64,000 nucleotides of DNA from the NCBI RefSeq assembly GCF_900110455.1, contig NZ_FOIS01000001.1, forward strand, positions 682,001-746,000, written 5' to 3'. The notes below the pieces were generated by a model. That model searched no databases. It had not been told where the DNA came from and saw nothing but the letters and a program-made list of their open reading frames with translations. Position numbers and translations under genes: made by a program. Shown here in pieces: positions 45,053 through 56,049 of the stretch; the stretch's first letter is position 1; each line of letters starts with the position of its first letter. The stretch comes from Natrinema salifodinae. GTDB lineage: Archaea; Halobacteriota; Halobacteria; Halobacteriales; Natrialbaceae.

Positions 45053-46420
45053 ATGGGATTCATTGACGAGCGGTATCTCCTCGACACGGAGGTCGCCGCG
45101 GACCTGTATCAGGCTATCACCGACCGCCCGATCGTCGATCCGCACACCCATATCGACCTCGCGGCGGTCGTCGAGAACGAGCCCTGGACCGACGTCTGGG
45201 AGGTCGAGGGGGCGACCGACCACTACGTCTGGCAGCTCATGCGCAAACGCGGCGTCCCCGAGGAGAAGATCACCGGCGACGCCGACAACCGCGAGAAGTG
45301 GAACGCTCTCGCCGCGGTCTTTCCGGACTTCGCGGGGAATCCGACTTACGATTGGGTTCACCTCGACCTAAAGCGGCGGTTCGGGATCCAGAAGCCCCTG
45401 AACGCGGAGACGGCCGACGAGATCTGGGAGCGGACCAAGGCGGCACTCGACGACCCGGGGATGCGGCCACAGGCGGTCCTCCGCGAGATGAACGTCGAGG
45501 TCCTCTGCAGCAGCGACGACCCGACGTCGCGACTCGAATACCACGAGCGGGCCGAAGAGGAGGTCGCCGACGTCGACGTCCGCCCAACGTGGCGGCCGGA
45601 CCGGGCGCTGAAGATCGAGCGTCCCGAGTGGTCGACGTTCGTCTCGGAGCTCGACGCGGTGACCGACGGCGACGTCGACCGCTTCGAGGGGTTCCTCGAC
45701 GCCCTCGCGGAGACGCACGACTACTTCGTCGACCACGGCTGCGTCGCGTGCGACATCGGAATGGGGACCGATCCGGTCTCCAAGCCCGTGAGCGACGAGC
45801 GCGCCCGCGAGGTCTACGCGAACGCGCGGCGCGGAGCGAGCCTCGACGAGGACGAAATCCGCGACTACAAGGCGTACCTCCTCGACTTCGTCGGCGAGTT
45901 GAACAACGATGCCGGCTGGGTGACCCAACTCCATATCGGCGCGGTTCGCGACTACCGCGAGTCCCTCTTCGAAACCGTCGGCCAGAACGCGGGCGGCGAC
46001 GTCTCGACGCAGGACGTCGACCTGGTCTCGGGGCTCGATCACTTCCTCGACGCCTTCGACGGCGAGATGGATATCGTCCTCTATACGCTCGATCCGATGC
46101 ACTACCCGAGCGCGACGGTCGTGGCCCGCGCCTATCCCAACGTGAGCATCGGACCGGCCTGGTGGTTCAACGACAGTCCGCTCGGGATCGAAAACCAACT
46201 GGAGCGGGTCGCGGCCGTCGACCTGCTCGCCAACTACGCCGGGATGGTCAGCGACTCCCGGAAAGTCGTCTCCTACGGCTCTCGGTTCGAGCTGTTTCGC
46301 CGGACGCTCGCGACCGTCGTCGGTGAGATGGTCGAGCGGGGACGGATCCCCTTCGACAACGCCGAGCGACTCGTCGAACACGTGGCGTACGATCGGCCGA
46401 AGGAGCTCTACGGACTGTAG
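45053..46420 (+). CDS. uxaC: Glucuronate isomerase
   Basis: This 455-residue protein belongs to the glucuronate/galacturonate isomerase family (an amidohydrolase-like barrel), converting D-glucuronate to D-fructuronate. Visible signatures are the metal site DPHTHIDL near the N-terminus, the EVLCSSDDPTSRLEYH strand, TQLHIGAVRDY, and the C-terminal GIENQLERVAAVDLLANYAGMVSDSRKVVSYGSRFELFRR. The length matches the family (about 460-470). A TTG start two codons upstream is possible, but the TATA spacing favours the ATG at 45053. Confidence 0.9.
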   Translation: MGFIDERYLLDTEVAADLYQAITDRPIVDPHTHIDLAAVVENEPWTDVWEVEGATDHYVWQLMRKRGVPEEKITGDADNREKWNALAAVFPDFAGNPTYDWVHLDLKRRFGIQKPLNAETADEIWERTKAALDDPGMRPQAVLREMNVEVLCSSDDPTSRLEYHERAEEEVADVDVRPTWRPDRALKIERPEWSTFVSELDAVTDGDVDRFEGFLDALAETHDYFVDHGCVACDIGMGTDPVSKPVSDERAREVYANARRGASLDEDEIRDYKAYLLDFVGELNNDAGWVTQLHIGAVRDYRESLFETVGQNAGGDVSTQDVDLVSGLDHFLDAFDGEMDIVLYTLDPMHYPSATVVARAYPNVSIGPAWWFNDSPLGIENQLERVAAVDLLANYAGMVSDSRKVVSYGSRFELFRRTLATVVGEMVERGRIPFDNAERLVEHVAYDRPKELYGL

Positions 46421-46429
46421 CGGCTCCCG

Positions 46430-47200
46430 TTACTGTGCGCTGTCGTCGTAGCCGCCGTCGACCGTGATGATCTCGCCCGTCGTGAACGACGCGGCGTCGC
46501 TCGCGAGGTAGACGGCCGTCCCCGCGATCTCGTCGGGCGTCGCTACGCGCTCCATCGGCGTCCGTTCGTCGACGGTCTCGCGGAACGCCGTCCCGTCGTC
46601 CAGCTTCGGTCCGGCCATCTCCGTCTTGACGAACCCGGGCGCGATGGCGTTCACGCGGATGTCCGGCGCAAGGTCCGCGGCCACCGCGCGAGTCAACCCG
46701 TTGACGCCGCTTTTCGCGGCGCAGTACGCCGCGCGTTCCTCGCGGGCCTGGTCGGCCGACATCGAGGAGATGTTGATGATGCTCCCCTCGCTCATCGCTC
46801 GCCCGAACGCCCGACACGCCCGGAAGACGCCCGTGAGACAGACGTCGATGTCCCGCTGCCACTCCTCGTCGCTCAGCTCCGTCACGGCGGACGTCGCCAC
46901 CGCTCCCGCCGAGTTGACGAGGACGTCGACGCCCCCGAACGTCTCGATAGCGGCGTCTCGGAGCGCTTCGATCGATTCGGTGTCGGTCACGTCGCACGTG
47001 AGCTCCGCGGTTGCCGCGCCGCGCTCGCGGAGCTCCGCCGCGACGTCCGCGACGGCGTCCCGCGATCGGCTCGTCGCCACGACGTCCGCTCCGTCCGCGG
47101 CGAATCCGAGCGCGATCGCGCGTCCGATTCCTCGCGTCCCGCCGATGACGACCGCGGTCTTTCCGTCGACGCTCACGGGCGCATTTGGTTCGGTATCCAT
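46430..47200 (-). CDS. SDR-family oxidoreductase, probable fructuronate/mannonate oxidoreductase
   Basis: This 256-residue short-chain dehydrogenase has the cofactor motif GGTRGIGRAIA, the catalytic set in NISSMSADQAREERAAYCAAKSG, and the typical VDGGYDD end. It closely resembles the SDR at 17393. Its position convergent with the glucuronate isomerase and next to mannonate dehydratase suggests that it fills the UxuB step (D-fructuronate to D-mannonate), done in bacteria by an unrelated long-chain dehydrogenase. That role is inference from context. A TATA-like TACATAAA (minus strand, 47225-47232) lies 28 nt before the ATG at 47200. Confidence 0.8.
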   Translation of the reverse strand: MDTEPNAPVSVDGKTAVVIGGTRGIGRAIALGFAADGADVVATSRSRDAVADVAAELRERGAATAELTCDVTDTESIEALRDAAIETFGGVDVLVNSAGAVATSAVTELSDEEWQRDIDVCLTGVFRACRAFGRAMSEGSIINISSMSADQAREERAAYCAAKSGVNGLTRAVAADLAPDIRVNAIAPGFVKTEMAGPKLDDGTAFRETVDERTPMERVATPDEIAGTAVYLASDAASFTTGEIITVDGGYDDSAQ

Positions 47201-47663
47201 ACCGCCGTGTTCCTCGGCCAATTGTTTATGTATTTCTATGACACTCACGCTGATAGAAGCGCGAACGGCGCCGGCTCGGGCCGCCCGTTCGACGCCGCGA
47301 TCTATCGGACATTCCGCCGCAGCGATCCGCTCCGCGGAGAATTCGCACGCTTACTTCTCCCGAAGCGCCGGAACTCGCGGACCGTGCAGACATTCGGCGA
47401 ACGTCGTCCCAATCTCTGATCCACTACTAGTGGATTCCCGAGATCCCGTCCGCGCGAGCATCGAGGGTGACCGAAAGCAACCTGTTAGCACGCACCAGTC
47501 AAGAATAATGTCCCTTCAATCCCGATTGGTGGACGATCCTCGGGATATAGTCTGGGAGACATCCACTTCTGCAAACGGAATCGTCGCGGTCTCTCGGGGT
47601 TGTTTACAGCTGTACGAGTGTAATGGAAATGATCGCCATTCCCGCTTCGGTCGAGCCGGCGGC

Positions 47664-48434
47664 TTAGGTGTACGTGTACTTCAATTCGACCACGTTGGCC
47701 GTGTTTCGAAGCGAATCCAGCAGTTCGCCGATTCGATCGTCGCTGAGCCTGCTCTTCGGACCGGAGAGGGAGATCGCTCCGATAACGCCGGCATCCACTA
47801 TGATTGGAACGGCGACGGATCGGATTCCCGCTCGGCGTTCCTCGTCTTCCAGCGCGTATCCCTGGTCTCGAATCCGTTCCAGTTCCGCCGCGAGCGAGTC
47901 CCGGTCGGTGATCGTCCGGTCCGTCTGCGCCGGCAGCCCGTAAACGTCGATGACGTCGTCGATGTAGGATTCCGGGCGGTGGGCGAGGAGCGCCTTTCCG
48001 AGCGCCGTCCAGTGCATATTCGTGTACTCGCCAGGCGGTGCGTTGTCGTAGACCGCGTCGCTGCCTTCGGCCTGGTAGAGGAGGACCCGCTGTCCGTTCT
48101 CCTCGACGCCGAGGTTCGCAACCTCGCCCGTCTCCGCCGCGAGTTCGTCGATCTCGCTCTCGCAACTGATGTACGCGCCGTTCTCCCGCCGAACGGCGAT
48201 CCCGTCGCGGAAGAATCGCAGGCCGAGTCGGTACTCGCCGTCGTCTTTGATAACGTATCCGACCGATCGTAAGGTCTTGAGATAGACGTGGGCCGTACTC
48301 GAAGGCATATCGAACGACTCGGCGACTTCCGAGACCGTCATGCCGCCGGCTTCGCGCAGGGCGTCGACGATCGAAAAGGCTCGTTCGACCGCCCCGACCG
48401 TCTTTCCCGATGCCCCCGTTTGCGGATCGATCAT
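47664..48434 (-). CDS. IclR-family transcriptional regulator, second copy
   Basis: This 256-residue regulator has a winged helix-turn-helix (residues about 15-75; MTVSEVAESFDMPSSTAHVYLKTLRSVGY) and an IclR effector domain with WTALGKALLAHRPE and AGIRSVAVPIIVDAG. It is transcribed divergently from the GH67 gene, across 146 bp, which makes it the likely local regulator of the glucuronoxylan genes, probably sensing glucuronate, an aldouronic acid or xylose. It is only moderately similar to the IclR protein at 15493. Confidence 0.88.
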   Translation of the reverse strand: MIDPQTGASGKTVGAVERAFSIVDALREAGGMTVSEVAESFDMPSSTAHVYLKTLRSVGYVIKDDGEYRLGLRFFRDGIAVRRENGAYISCESEIDELAAETGEVANLGVEENGQRVLLYQAEGSDAVYDNAPPGEYTNMHWTALGKALLAHRPESYIDDVIDVYGLPAQTDRTITDRDSLAAELERIRDQGYALEDEERRAGIRSVAVPIIVDAGVIGAISLSGPKSRLSDDRIGELLDSLRNTANVVELKYTYT

Positions 48435-48490
48435 GAATTATATGATAGGATCGACGATAATATTCCTTTCCACTACTGTTGAACTGCCGA

Positions 48491-48557
48491 AACCGGTTCG
48501 CTGCAAACACGTCCCTCGATACCGTTGTACTCGGTACCAACCGCCACTATTTTATCT
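48491..48557 (+). promoter_or_regulatory. GH67 promoter with palindromic elements
   Basis: CTATTTTATC (48548-48557) is centred 28 nt before the ATG at 48581. Upstream lie a perfect 8-bp palindrome AACCGGTT (48491-48498) and an inverted repeat TACCG/CGGTA (48520-48536). These are candidate operators for the divergent IclR regulator. The sugar ABC operon has a similar palindrome, TACCGGTA, at 21121. Confidence 0.5.
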
Positions 48558-48580
48558 GCAGTTGACGAACGGCGGTCCGT

Positions 48581-50653
48581 ATGCCACTCGAAGAGTACGA
48601 CGACTGTTGGCTCCGGTACGATCGAATCGACGAGGGGGATCGTCCGGCGTCACATCGCCGCTACTGCCAGCACGCCTACGTCTCCGACGGCGCCCCGGAA
48701 CTGGGCGCGGTCCGGGACGAACTCCGACGGGGAATCGGCGGCCTTCTGGGGCGCGAACCCCACCTCTGGCACCATCCGCCCCGAACCGTCGACGGATTCC
48801 TGGCGATCGGGACGCCCGACGAGATGGCGGTCGTCCGCGACATCGTCGCCGTCGAAACGGTCGAATCGCTCGCCGATGGCGGGTACTGCATGCGAACGGG
48901 GCGGTGGAACGGCGCCGACTGCCTCGTCGTCACCGCCCCGACCGATCGGGGGCTCGTGTACGGGACGTTCCACCTCCTCCGGCTGCTGGCGACCGGCCGG
49001 CCGATCGACGACCTCGACGTGATCGAGGAACCCGCCACCGCCGACCGGCTGATCGACCACTGGGACAACCCGTTTCGCAAGTCGGTCGAGCGCGGCTACG
49101 CGGGACAGTCGATCTTCGATTGGGAGCTGCTTCCCGAGTTGCGACCCCGGTACGAGGACTACGCCCGATTGCTCGCCTCCGTCGGGATCAACGGCGTCGT
49201 GGTAAACAACGTCAACACGCAGCTTCCCCCACGCGAGAGCGCAAATCCCGCACACGACGAACTCGAGGGGTGGCGGTTGCTCGAGACTCGCTCCCTCGAG
49301 AAGTTGACCAGCCTGGCGGGACTGTTCCGCCGCTATGGGATTCGGACGCTTCTCTCGGTCAACTTCGCGGCGCCGATGCGGATCGGCGAGTTGGATACCG
49401 CCGATCCGCTCGATCCCGAGGTCGAGGCGTGGTGGAAGCGGAAGGCCGACGAGCTCTACGAGCGCGTGCCGGACTTCGGGGGCTTCCTCGTCAAAGCCGA
49501 CTCGGAGGGACAACCCGGTCCCTACGAGTACGACCGCGATCACGTCGACGGCGCGAACGTCCTCGCGCGTGCCCTCGAGCCCCACGGCGGGCGAGTGTGG
49601 TGGCGAGCGTTCGTCTACGGGTCCCACGAAGACCGAGCCGTTCAGGCCGCCGAAACGTTCGCACCGCTCGACGGGGAGTTCCACGACAACGTGACCGTCC
49701 AGATCAAGAACGGCCCGATCGACTTTCAGCCGCGAGAACCCGTCTCGACGCTGTTCGGCGCGATGCCCGAAACGAACGTCGGGTGCGAGCTCCAGATCAC
49801 GCAGGAGTACACCGGGCAGGGCGTTCACTGCTGTTATCACGTTCCGATGTGGAAGGAGATCCTCGAGTTCGACGTCGACGGCGAGGGCACCGCGGTCACG
49901 GACGTCCTCGGAGACGAGGGGGAAGGGATCGCCGGCGTCGGCGCCGTCGGGGACGATTACAACTGGACCGGCCACTACCTTTCCCAGGCGAATCTATACG
50001 GGTTCGGCCGGCTCGCGTGGAATCCGGATCTCGACGCCGAGACGATCACCGAGGAGTGGGTCCGGCTGACGTTCGGCACCGAGCCGGCGGTCGTCGAGAC
50101 GGTCTCCGACATCCTCATGGCGTCCTGGGAGGCGACGATCAAGTACACGACCGGCGGGCTCGGCCTGATGCACATGATGGACAACGGCAGCGAGTTCCTC
50201 GAGAACCACTACGATCCCTCGCCCGAGGAGTGGCCAGGCTACCACGGCGCGACCGCGGACGGGATCGGCGTCGACCGAACGTCGGCCGGAAGCGGCTACG
50301 CACCGCAGTTTCGCGACCCGGTCGCCGAACGGTACGAATCGGTCGATACCTGTCCGGAAGAGCTCCTGCTGTTCTTCCATCATCTCCCGTGGGAGCACGA
50401 ACTCGAGGATGGAACGACCGTCGTGCAGCGGCTCTACGACAACTGTTTCGAGGGGGTCGAGACTGTGCGAGAGCTTCGCGCCGATTGGGCGTCGCTCGAG
50501 GGTGAGATCGATCACGAGCGGTACCGACACACGATGGAACGCTTCGACGAACACGTCGAACACGCCGCGATATGGCGGGACACGCTGGTTTCGTTCTTCT
50601 ACGAGCACTCCGGAATTCCCGACGAGCGCGGTCGAGTCCCGCGAGCGAATTGA
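48581..50653 (+). CDS. GH67 alpha-glucuronidase
   Basis: This 690-residue enzyme belongs to glycoside hydrolase family 67, which removes (4-O-methyl-)glucuronate from the non-reducing end of xylo-oligosaccharides. The family signatures DNPFRKSVERGYAG, KADSEGQPGP, NGPIDFQPREP and LQITQEYTGQG are present. Likely catalytic residues are Glu309, Asp381 and Glu409; the 28-residue Asp to Glu spacing is the same as in the bacterial enzyme from Cellvibrio. The length is usual for the family. There is no signal peptide, so it works on imported oligosaccharides. Transcription is probably leaderless from the promoter 28 nt upstream. Confidence 0.92.
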   Translation: MPLEEYDDCWLRYDRIDEGDRPASHRRYCQHAYVSDGAPELGAVRDELRRGIGGLLGREPHLWHHPPRTVDGFLAIGTPDEMAVVRDIVAVETVESLADGGYCMRTGRWNGADCLVVTAPTDRGLVYGTFHLLRLLATGRPIDDLDVIEEPATADRLIDHWDNPFRKSVERGYAGQSIFDWELLPELRPRYEDYARLLASVGINGVVVNNVNTQLPPRESANPAHDELEGWRLLETRSLEKLTSLAGLFRRYGIRTLLSVNFAAPMRIGELDTADPLDPEVEAWWKRKADELYERVPDFGGFLVKADSEGQPGPYEYDRDHVDGANVLARALEPHGGRVWWRAFVYGSHEDRAVQAAETFAPLDGEFHDNVTVQIKNGPIDFQPREPVSTLFGAMPETNVGCELQITQEYTGQGVHCCYHVPMWKEILEFDVDGEGTAVTDVLGDEGEGIAGVGAVGDDYNWTGHYLSQANLYGFGRLAWNPDLDAETITEEWVRLTFGTEPAVVETVSDILMASWEATIKYTTGGLGLMHMMDNGSEFLENHYDPSPEEWPGYHGATADGIGVDRTSAGSGYAPQFRDPVAERYESVDTCPEELLLFFHHLPWEHELEDGTTVVQRLYDNCFEGVETVRELRADWASLEGEIDHERYRHTMERFDEHVEHAAIWRDTLVSFFYEHSGIPDERGRVPRAN

Positions 50654-50658
50654 CCGAG

Positions 50659-51729
50659 CTAGAGGTCGACCGGCTCGCCGCGCTCGGCGGACTCGTGGAC
50701 GGCCTCGATGATCCGCATATCCCGGAGGCCGTGTCGCCCGTCGGGATAGATCTCGGCGTCGCCGAGCAACCGATCGGCGAAGTAGTCGAACTCCTCTTCC
50801 ATCTCGCGTTCCGCGTCGAAGGCGTCGTGTTCGATCGTGACCGACACGTCGCCGCGCGAGAGGTGAAGCGAGCACTCCCCGTGGAACGCCGGCCGGAGTT
50901 CGATCCGCCCCTCCGTCCCCGTGATCTTGAGGTGGGTGTCCTCGTGGGCGCGCTGGCTGGCCGTCGAGATCATCTGGACGTCGTCCTCGAAGACGAACAG
51001 CGACGAGGCGCGTTCGTCCGGGACGTCGTCGAACGCCTCGTGGTTCGAGAGCATGTTCGAGTGAACCGTCACGGGCTCGCGCCGGAGGAGGTAGCGCGCG
51101 GTGTTGATCGAGTAGATCCCCAGGTCCATCACCGACGTCCCGTAGCCGCTTAGGTCCGAATCGAGCCGCCACTGGTCCGGATCCGGAATCATCTCGAGAA
51201 GCGGTTGACTGTTGTGGCCGTAGACGGATACCGGCTCGCCGATGAATCCATCTGTAATCAACTCGCGCGCTCGCTGAGCCGCCGGATCGGTGTGCATCCG
51301 GTAGGCGATCATCAGCGGGACGTCGGCCGCTTCGCAGGTCTCGACGAGTTCCTCGGCGCGCTCAACGGTCGCCTCCATCGGCTTCTCGCAGAGGACCGCC
51401 TTGTCCAGCTCGGCCGCGGTCTCTGCGTACGCCAGGTGGTAGGCGTTCGGCGTCCCGATGTAAACCGCGTCGTACTCGTCGCTGGCCGCGCCGTCGTGGA
51501 ACTCGTCGTAGCTGATCCCGCGTGCGACGTCGTTTTCGTCGGCCAGGCGCTCGGCCTTCTCTGTCGAACTGCTGACCAGCACGGTCACCTCGCCCAGGTC
51601 CGAGGATTCGATCGCCGGCAGCGCGACGTCGATGGTCCACCAGCCCAGGCCGATCAGCGCGTAGTTGATAGTCCCCTCGTCGGTGGTTTGCCACGTTCGT
51701 TTCTCGTAACTGTCGATCCAATCGAGCAT
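50659..51729 (-). CDS. xacA: D-xylose dehydrogenase, Gfo/Idh/MocA family
   Basis: This 356-residue protein oxidises D-xylose with NADP to xylonolactone in the haloarchaeal pentose pathway. The N-terminal Rossmann domain starts with YALIGLGWWT, the lysine motif is CEKPME near residue 117, and the catalytic His region is DLGIYSINTARYLL. The pattern IGLGWWT together with VSSSTEKAERLADEN and YDEFHDGAASDEYDAVYIGTPNA matches my memory of the Haloferax volcanii XacA enzyme. The start at 51729 follows a TATA-like TTTTTTATCA 26 nt upstream. It is convergent with the GH67 gene, which releases xylo-oligosaccharides for it. Confidence 0.82.
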   Translation of the reverse strand: MLDWIDSYEKRTWQTTDEGTINYALIGLGWWTIDVALPAIESSDLGEVTVLVSSSTEKAERLADENDVARGISYDEFHDGAASDEYDAVYIGTPNAYHLAYAETAAELDKAVLCEKPMEATVERAEELVETCEAADVPLMIAYRMHTDPAAQRARELITDGFIGEPVSVYGHNSQPLLEMIPDPDQWRLDSDLSGYGTSVMDLGIYSINTARYLLRREPVTVHSNMLSNHEAFDDVPDERASSLFVFEDDVQMISTASQRAHEDTHLKITGTEGRIELRPAFHGECSLHLSRGDVSVTIEHDAFDAEREMEEEFDYFADRLLGDAEIYPDGRHGLRDMRIIEAVHESAERGEPVDL

Positions 51730-51750
51730 AGGCGGTGTTATTCTCCAGTC

Positions 51751-51760
51751 TGATAAAAAA
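51751..51760 (-). promoter_or_regulatory. TATA box of the xylose dehydrogenase gene
   Basis: On the minus strand TTTTTTATCA is centred about 26 nt before the ATG at 51729. Confidence 0.5.
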
Positions 51761-52255
51761 TGATCGATGAAAGTGCGTGGTGCTGACAAGGTTCGTGGAG
51801 GCCCGTATCGCACCCGTCGCTCGGAGACGAACGAGTCGGTGCGTAGAAGGGAGACGCTACCGAGCCCGGACGCGGGTAATCCGTGTCCGGTCCCCGCCGC
51901 GGGAGCGATCGTCTCGACGACACCCGGACGTTCAGTAATGAAAAACGAGGGCTCGCCGTCTCCGGCGCGGGAGCGTCGGTATTCGCCGTCCGAGAGATCG
52001 CACACGCTGCGGTCACCACATCTGACACGGGGAGTGACCTTCCGTCTCACCTCGATCGGTTCATTCGTGCTCGTTCTATACCACTACTTGTCCGAACGGC
52101 CCGTCGTATCCGTTCGAACGCGGAGTGCGCGACGCTGTGCTCCGGGGCAGCGGTCTCGAGGTCGCGCTCGCAGCGGGACGCCCCCGCCGAAACGATAGCA
52201 CTGCTCGTTGCTCCGAGAGGTGGCCCGGCGAATGCCGGTCGGCACCGACCGTCGA
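51761..52255. other. Intergenic region without a supported gene
   Basis: Between the xylose dehydrogenase promoter and the end of the malic enzyme gene no frame has convincing coding character. One inverted repeat, CCGGAC/GTCCGG near 51868-51892, could fold as a hairpin. Confidence 0.45.
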
Positions 52256-54511
<2,256 letters not shown>

Positions 54512-55341
54512 TGGTCTGTGCTGGTGTTCGCCCGCGTATCACCAAAAGTGTACGCTTCGACACACTGGTTGTGATGGTCGCACCGCTCGCCGCGACGCGA
54601 GTCGGTGAGACGTCGCCTTCGGGCGGCGAGACGATCGTAGCGGTGCTCGTCCGCGAACCGGTATCGAGCGCCGTTCGGCGGAATGGCTATTAAACGTTCT
54701 CTTCGAGCCTCGGAGGTACGGCGACCGTCGCGCGAGTCGTACCGCTGGACGGCTCGGTCCGATCCGCTCACCCGCGTCAAGCCGCGGCGAATCGGCGGGG
54801 CGCTGCCCGTCGATCGCGGCGGCGATTTGCCGTCCGTTCTCGGTGCTGACGGCGATCGCGGACCGGGGAGACGGCGCCGCCGAATTCGGCTCGAACGGGG
54901 TACGGTCGGGTCACTAATACGGACCGTTCCCAAAGACCGAACGGCGGCCGGATGACGCCGTCTACCAGCCGTGACGTCGCGTCTCGGCCAGTGGGCCGCC
55001 GCCCGGACGATTTACAGGCGTACATTTGTAATTATCAATTTCGCTTGCGGGGCTCGTGACCGGGTTCACGAAGTGGTCGAAACCCGAACTGTGGATAAAC
55101 GACCCGGACGTGAAACGATTACAAACGGCGAATTCACCGGAGCGAAATAGACCCGTATACCCGGTCTACCACACGGATTAGGGGGCCGTGCGTGCCGACG
55201 TGGTTCCCACTCGCCGGCCGTTTCCTCGATAGGAGATATGAATGACATGCTGTGACGTACTCCCTCTCGTCCGGATCGCACCGGTCGCCCGCGCCGAAGC
55301 TAATCGCAACATTTGTACTATAGGCCTCGCTGACTTCCACT
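54512..55341. other. Intergenic region without a supported gene
   Basis: These 830 bp separate the malic enzyme from the RdfA gene. Frames on either strand are arginine- and proline-rich or very short. An A/T-rich patch (about 55021-55045, TACATTTGTAATTATCAATTTCG) could be a promoter with nothing recognisable behind it. The RdfA promoter region is at the right end (TTGTACTATA, 55313-55322). Confidence 0.5.
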
Positions 55342-55965
55342 ATGACGGACGACTCGAGCGGCGGGCGACGAACCAAGGTCGAGCGAGTGATCGACGAGTA
55401 CGACCTCGACGGATGGGGGGATCGTTTGGAGGCCGAGTGGATCGGCGACGGAACGGAGCGGACGAGCCTCCGCGATCTCGCGACCGAATTCAACAAGGCC
55501 GTGCTCCGGGCGGCGGTCCGCGAGACGGGCGGCACCGCGCTCGACTCGGACATCGAATCGCTCTACCGAACGCTCACGGACGACGACGTCTCGCGGTCCG
55601 AAGCGGTCCGGAAACGCCGCGACCTCGAACGCGCCGGGGTCGACGTCGAGCGAGTGGAGTCCGACTTCGTCACCCATCAGACGATCCACACCTATCTCAC
55701 GAACGTCCGCGAGGCCTCCCTCCCCGAGGAGGACGGCGAGGACCGCATCGAACGGAAAACCGAGACCGTCCAGCGCCTGGCCGGCCGAACGCAGGTCGTC
55801 ACCGAGTCCACCCTCGAAGAACTGGGGAACGCGGGCGAAATCGCCGACCGGGACTACGAGGTCTTCGTCGACGTTCGCGTCATCTGCAACGAGTGCGGAG
55901 CCGACTACCCGGTCGCCGACCTGCTCGATCAGGGCGGTTGTGACTGTCAGGTCGGAGACGACTGA
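55342..55965 (+). CDS. rdfA: Rod-determining factor RdfA family protein
   Basis: This 207-residue protein matches my memory of the haloarchaeal family named after RdfA, a factor required for rod-shaped cells in Haloferax volcanii. The characteristic order is RRTKVERVIDEYDLDG, then ERTSLRDLATEFN, TYRTLTDDDVS-like ESLYRTLTDDDVS, a FVTHQTIHTYL segment, and VQRLAGRTQVVTE. It ends in a zinc-ribbon-like C-terminus with CNECG and CDC. It has no membrane segment. It is followed, after 84 bp, by the SMC-related gene, and this pairing is common in haloarchaea. Genomes often carry many family members, so this copy need not be the shape-determining one. Confidence 0.75.
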   Translation: MTDDSSGGRRTKVERVIDEYDLDGWGDRLEAEWIGDGTERTSLRDLATEFNKAVLRAAVRETGGTALDSDIESLYRTLTDDDVSRSEAVRKRRDLERAGVDVERVESDFVTHQTIHTYLTNVREASLPEEDGEDRIERKTETVQRLAGRTQVVTESTLEELGNAGEIADRDYEVFVDVRVICNECGADYPVADLLDQGGCDCQVGDD

Positions 55966-56017
55966 CGCGACCGACGGTTCGTGACCGGCGAACGGGCGCG
56001 AACGACTGCAACCCGAC

Positions 56018-56027
56018 AATATTTATA
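56018..56027 (+). promoter_or_regulatory. TATA box of the SMC-related gene
   Basis: AATATTTATA is centred 27 nt before the GTG at 56050, supporting a leaderless transcript and the GTG start. Confidence 0.55.
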
Positions 56028-56049
56028 CCGACGGCGATAAACGGCAGAC

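Noticed and set aside
54683-54955. Plus-strand 90-residue frame between malic enzyme and RdfA
   Set aside because: Arg-rich composition with no acidic surplus and no homologous look; no convincing promoter.
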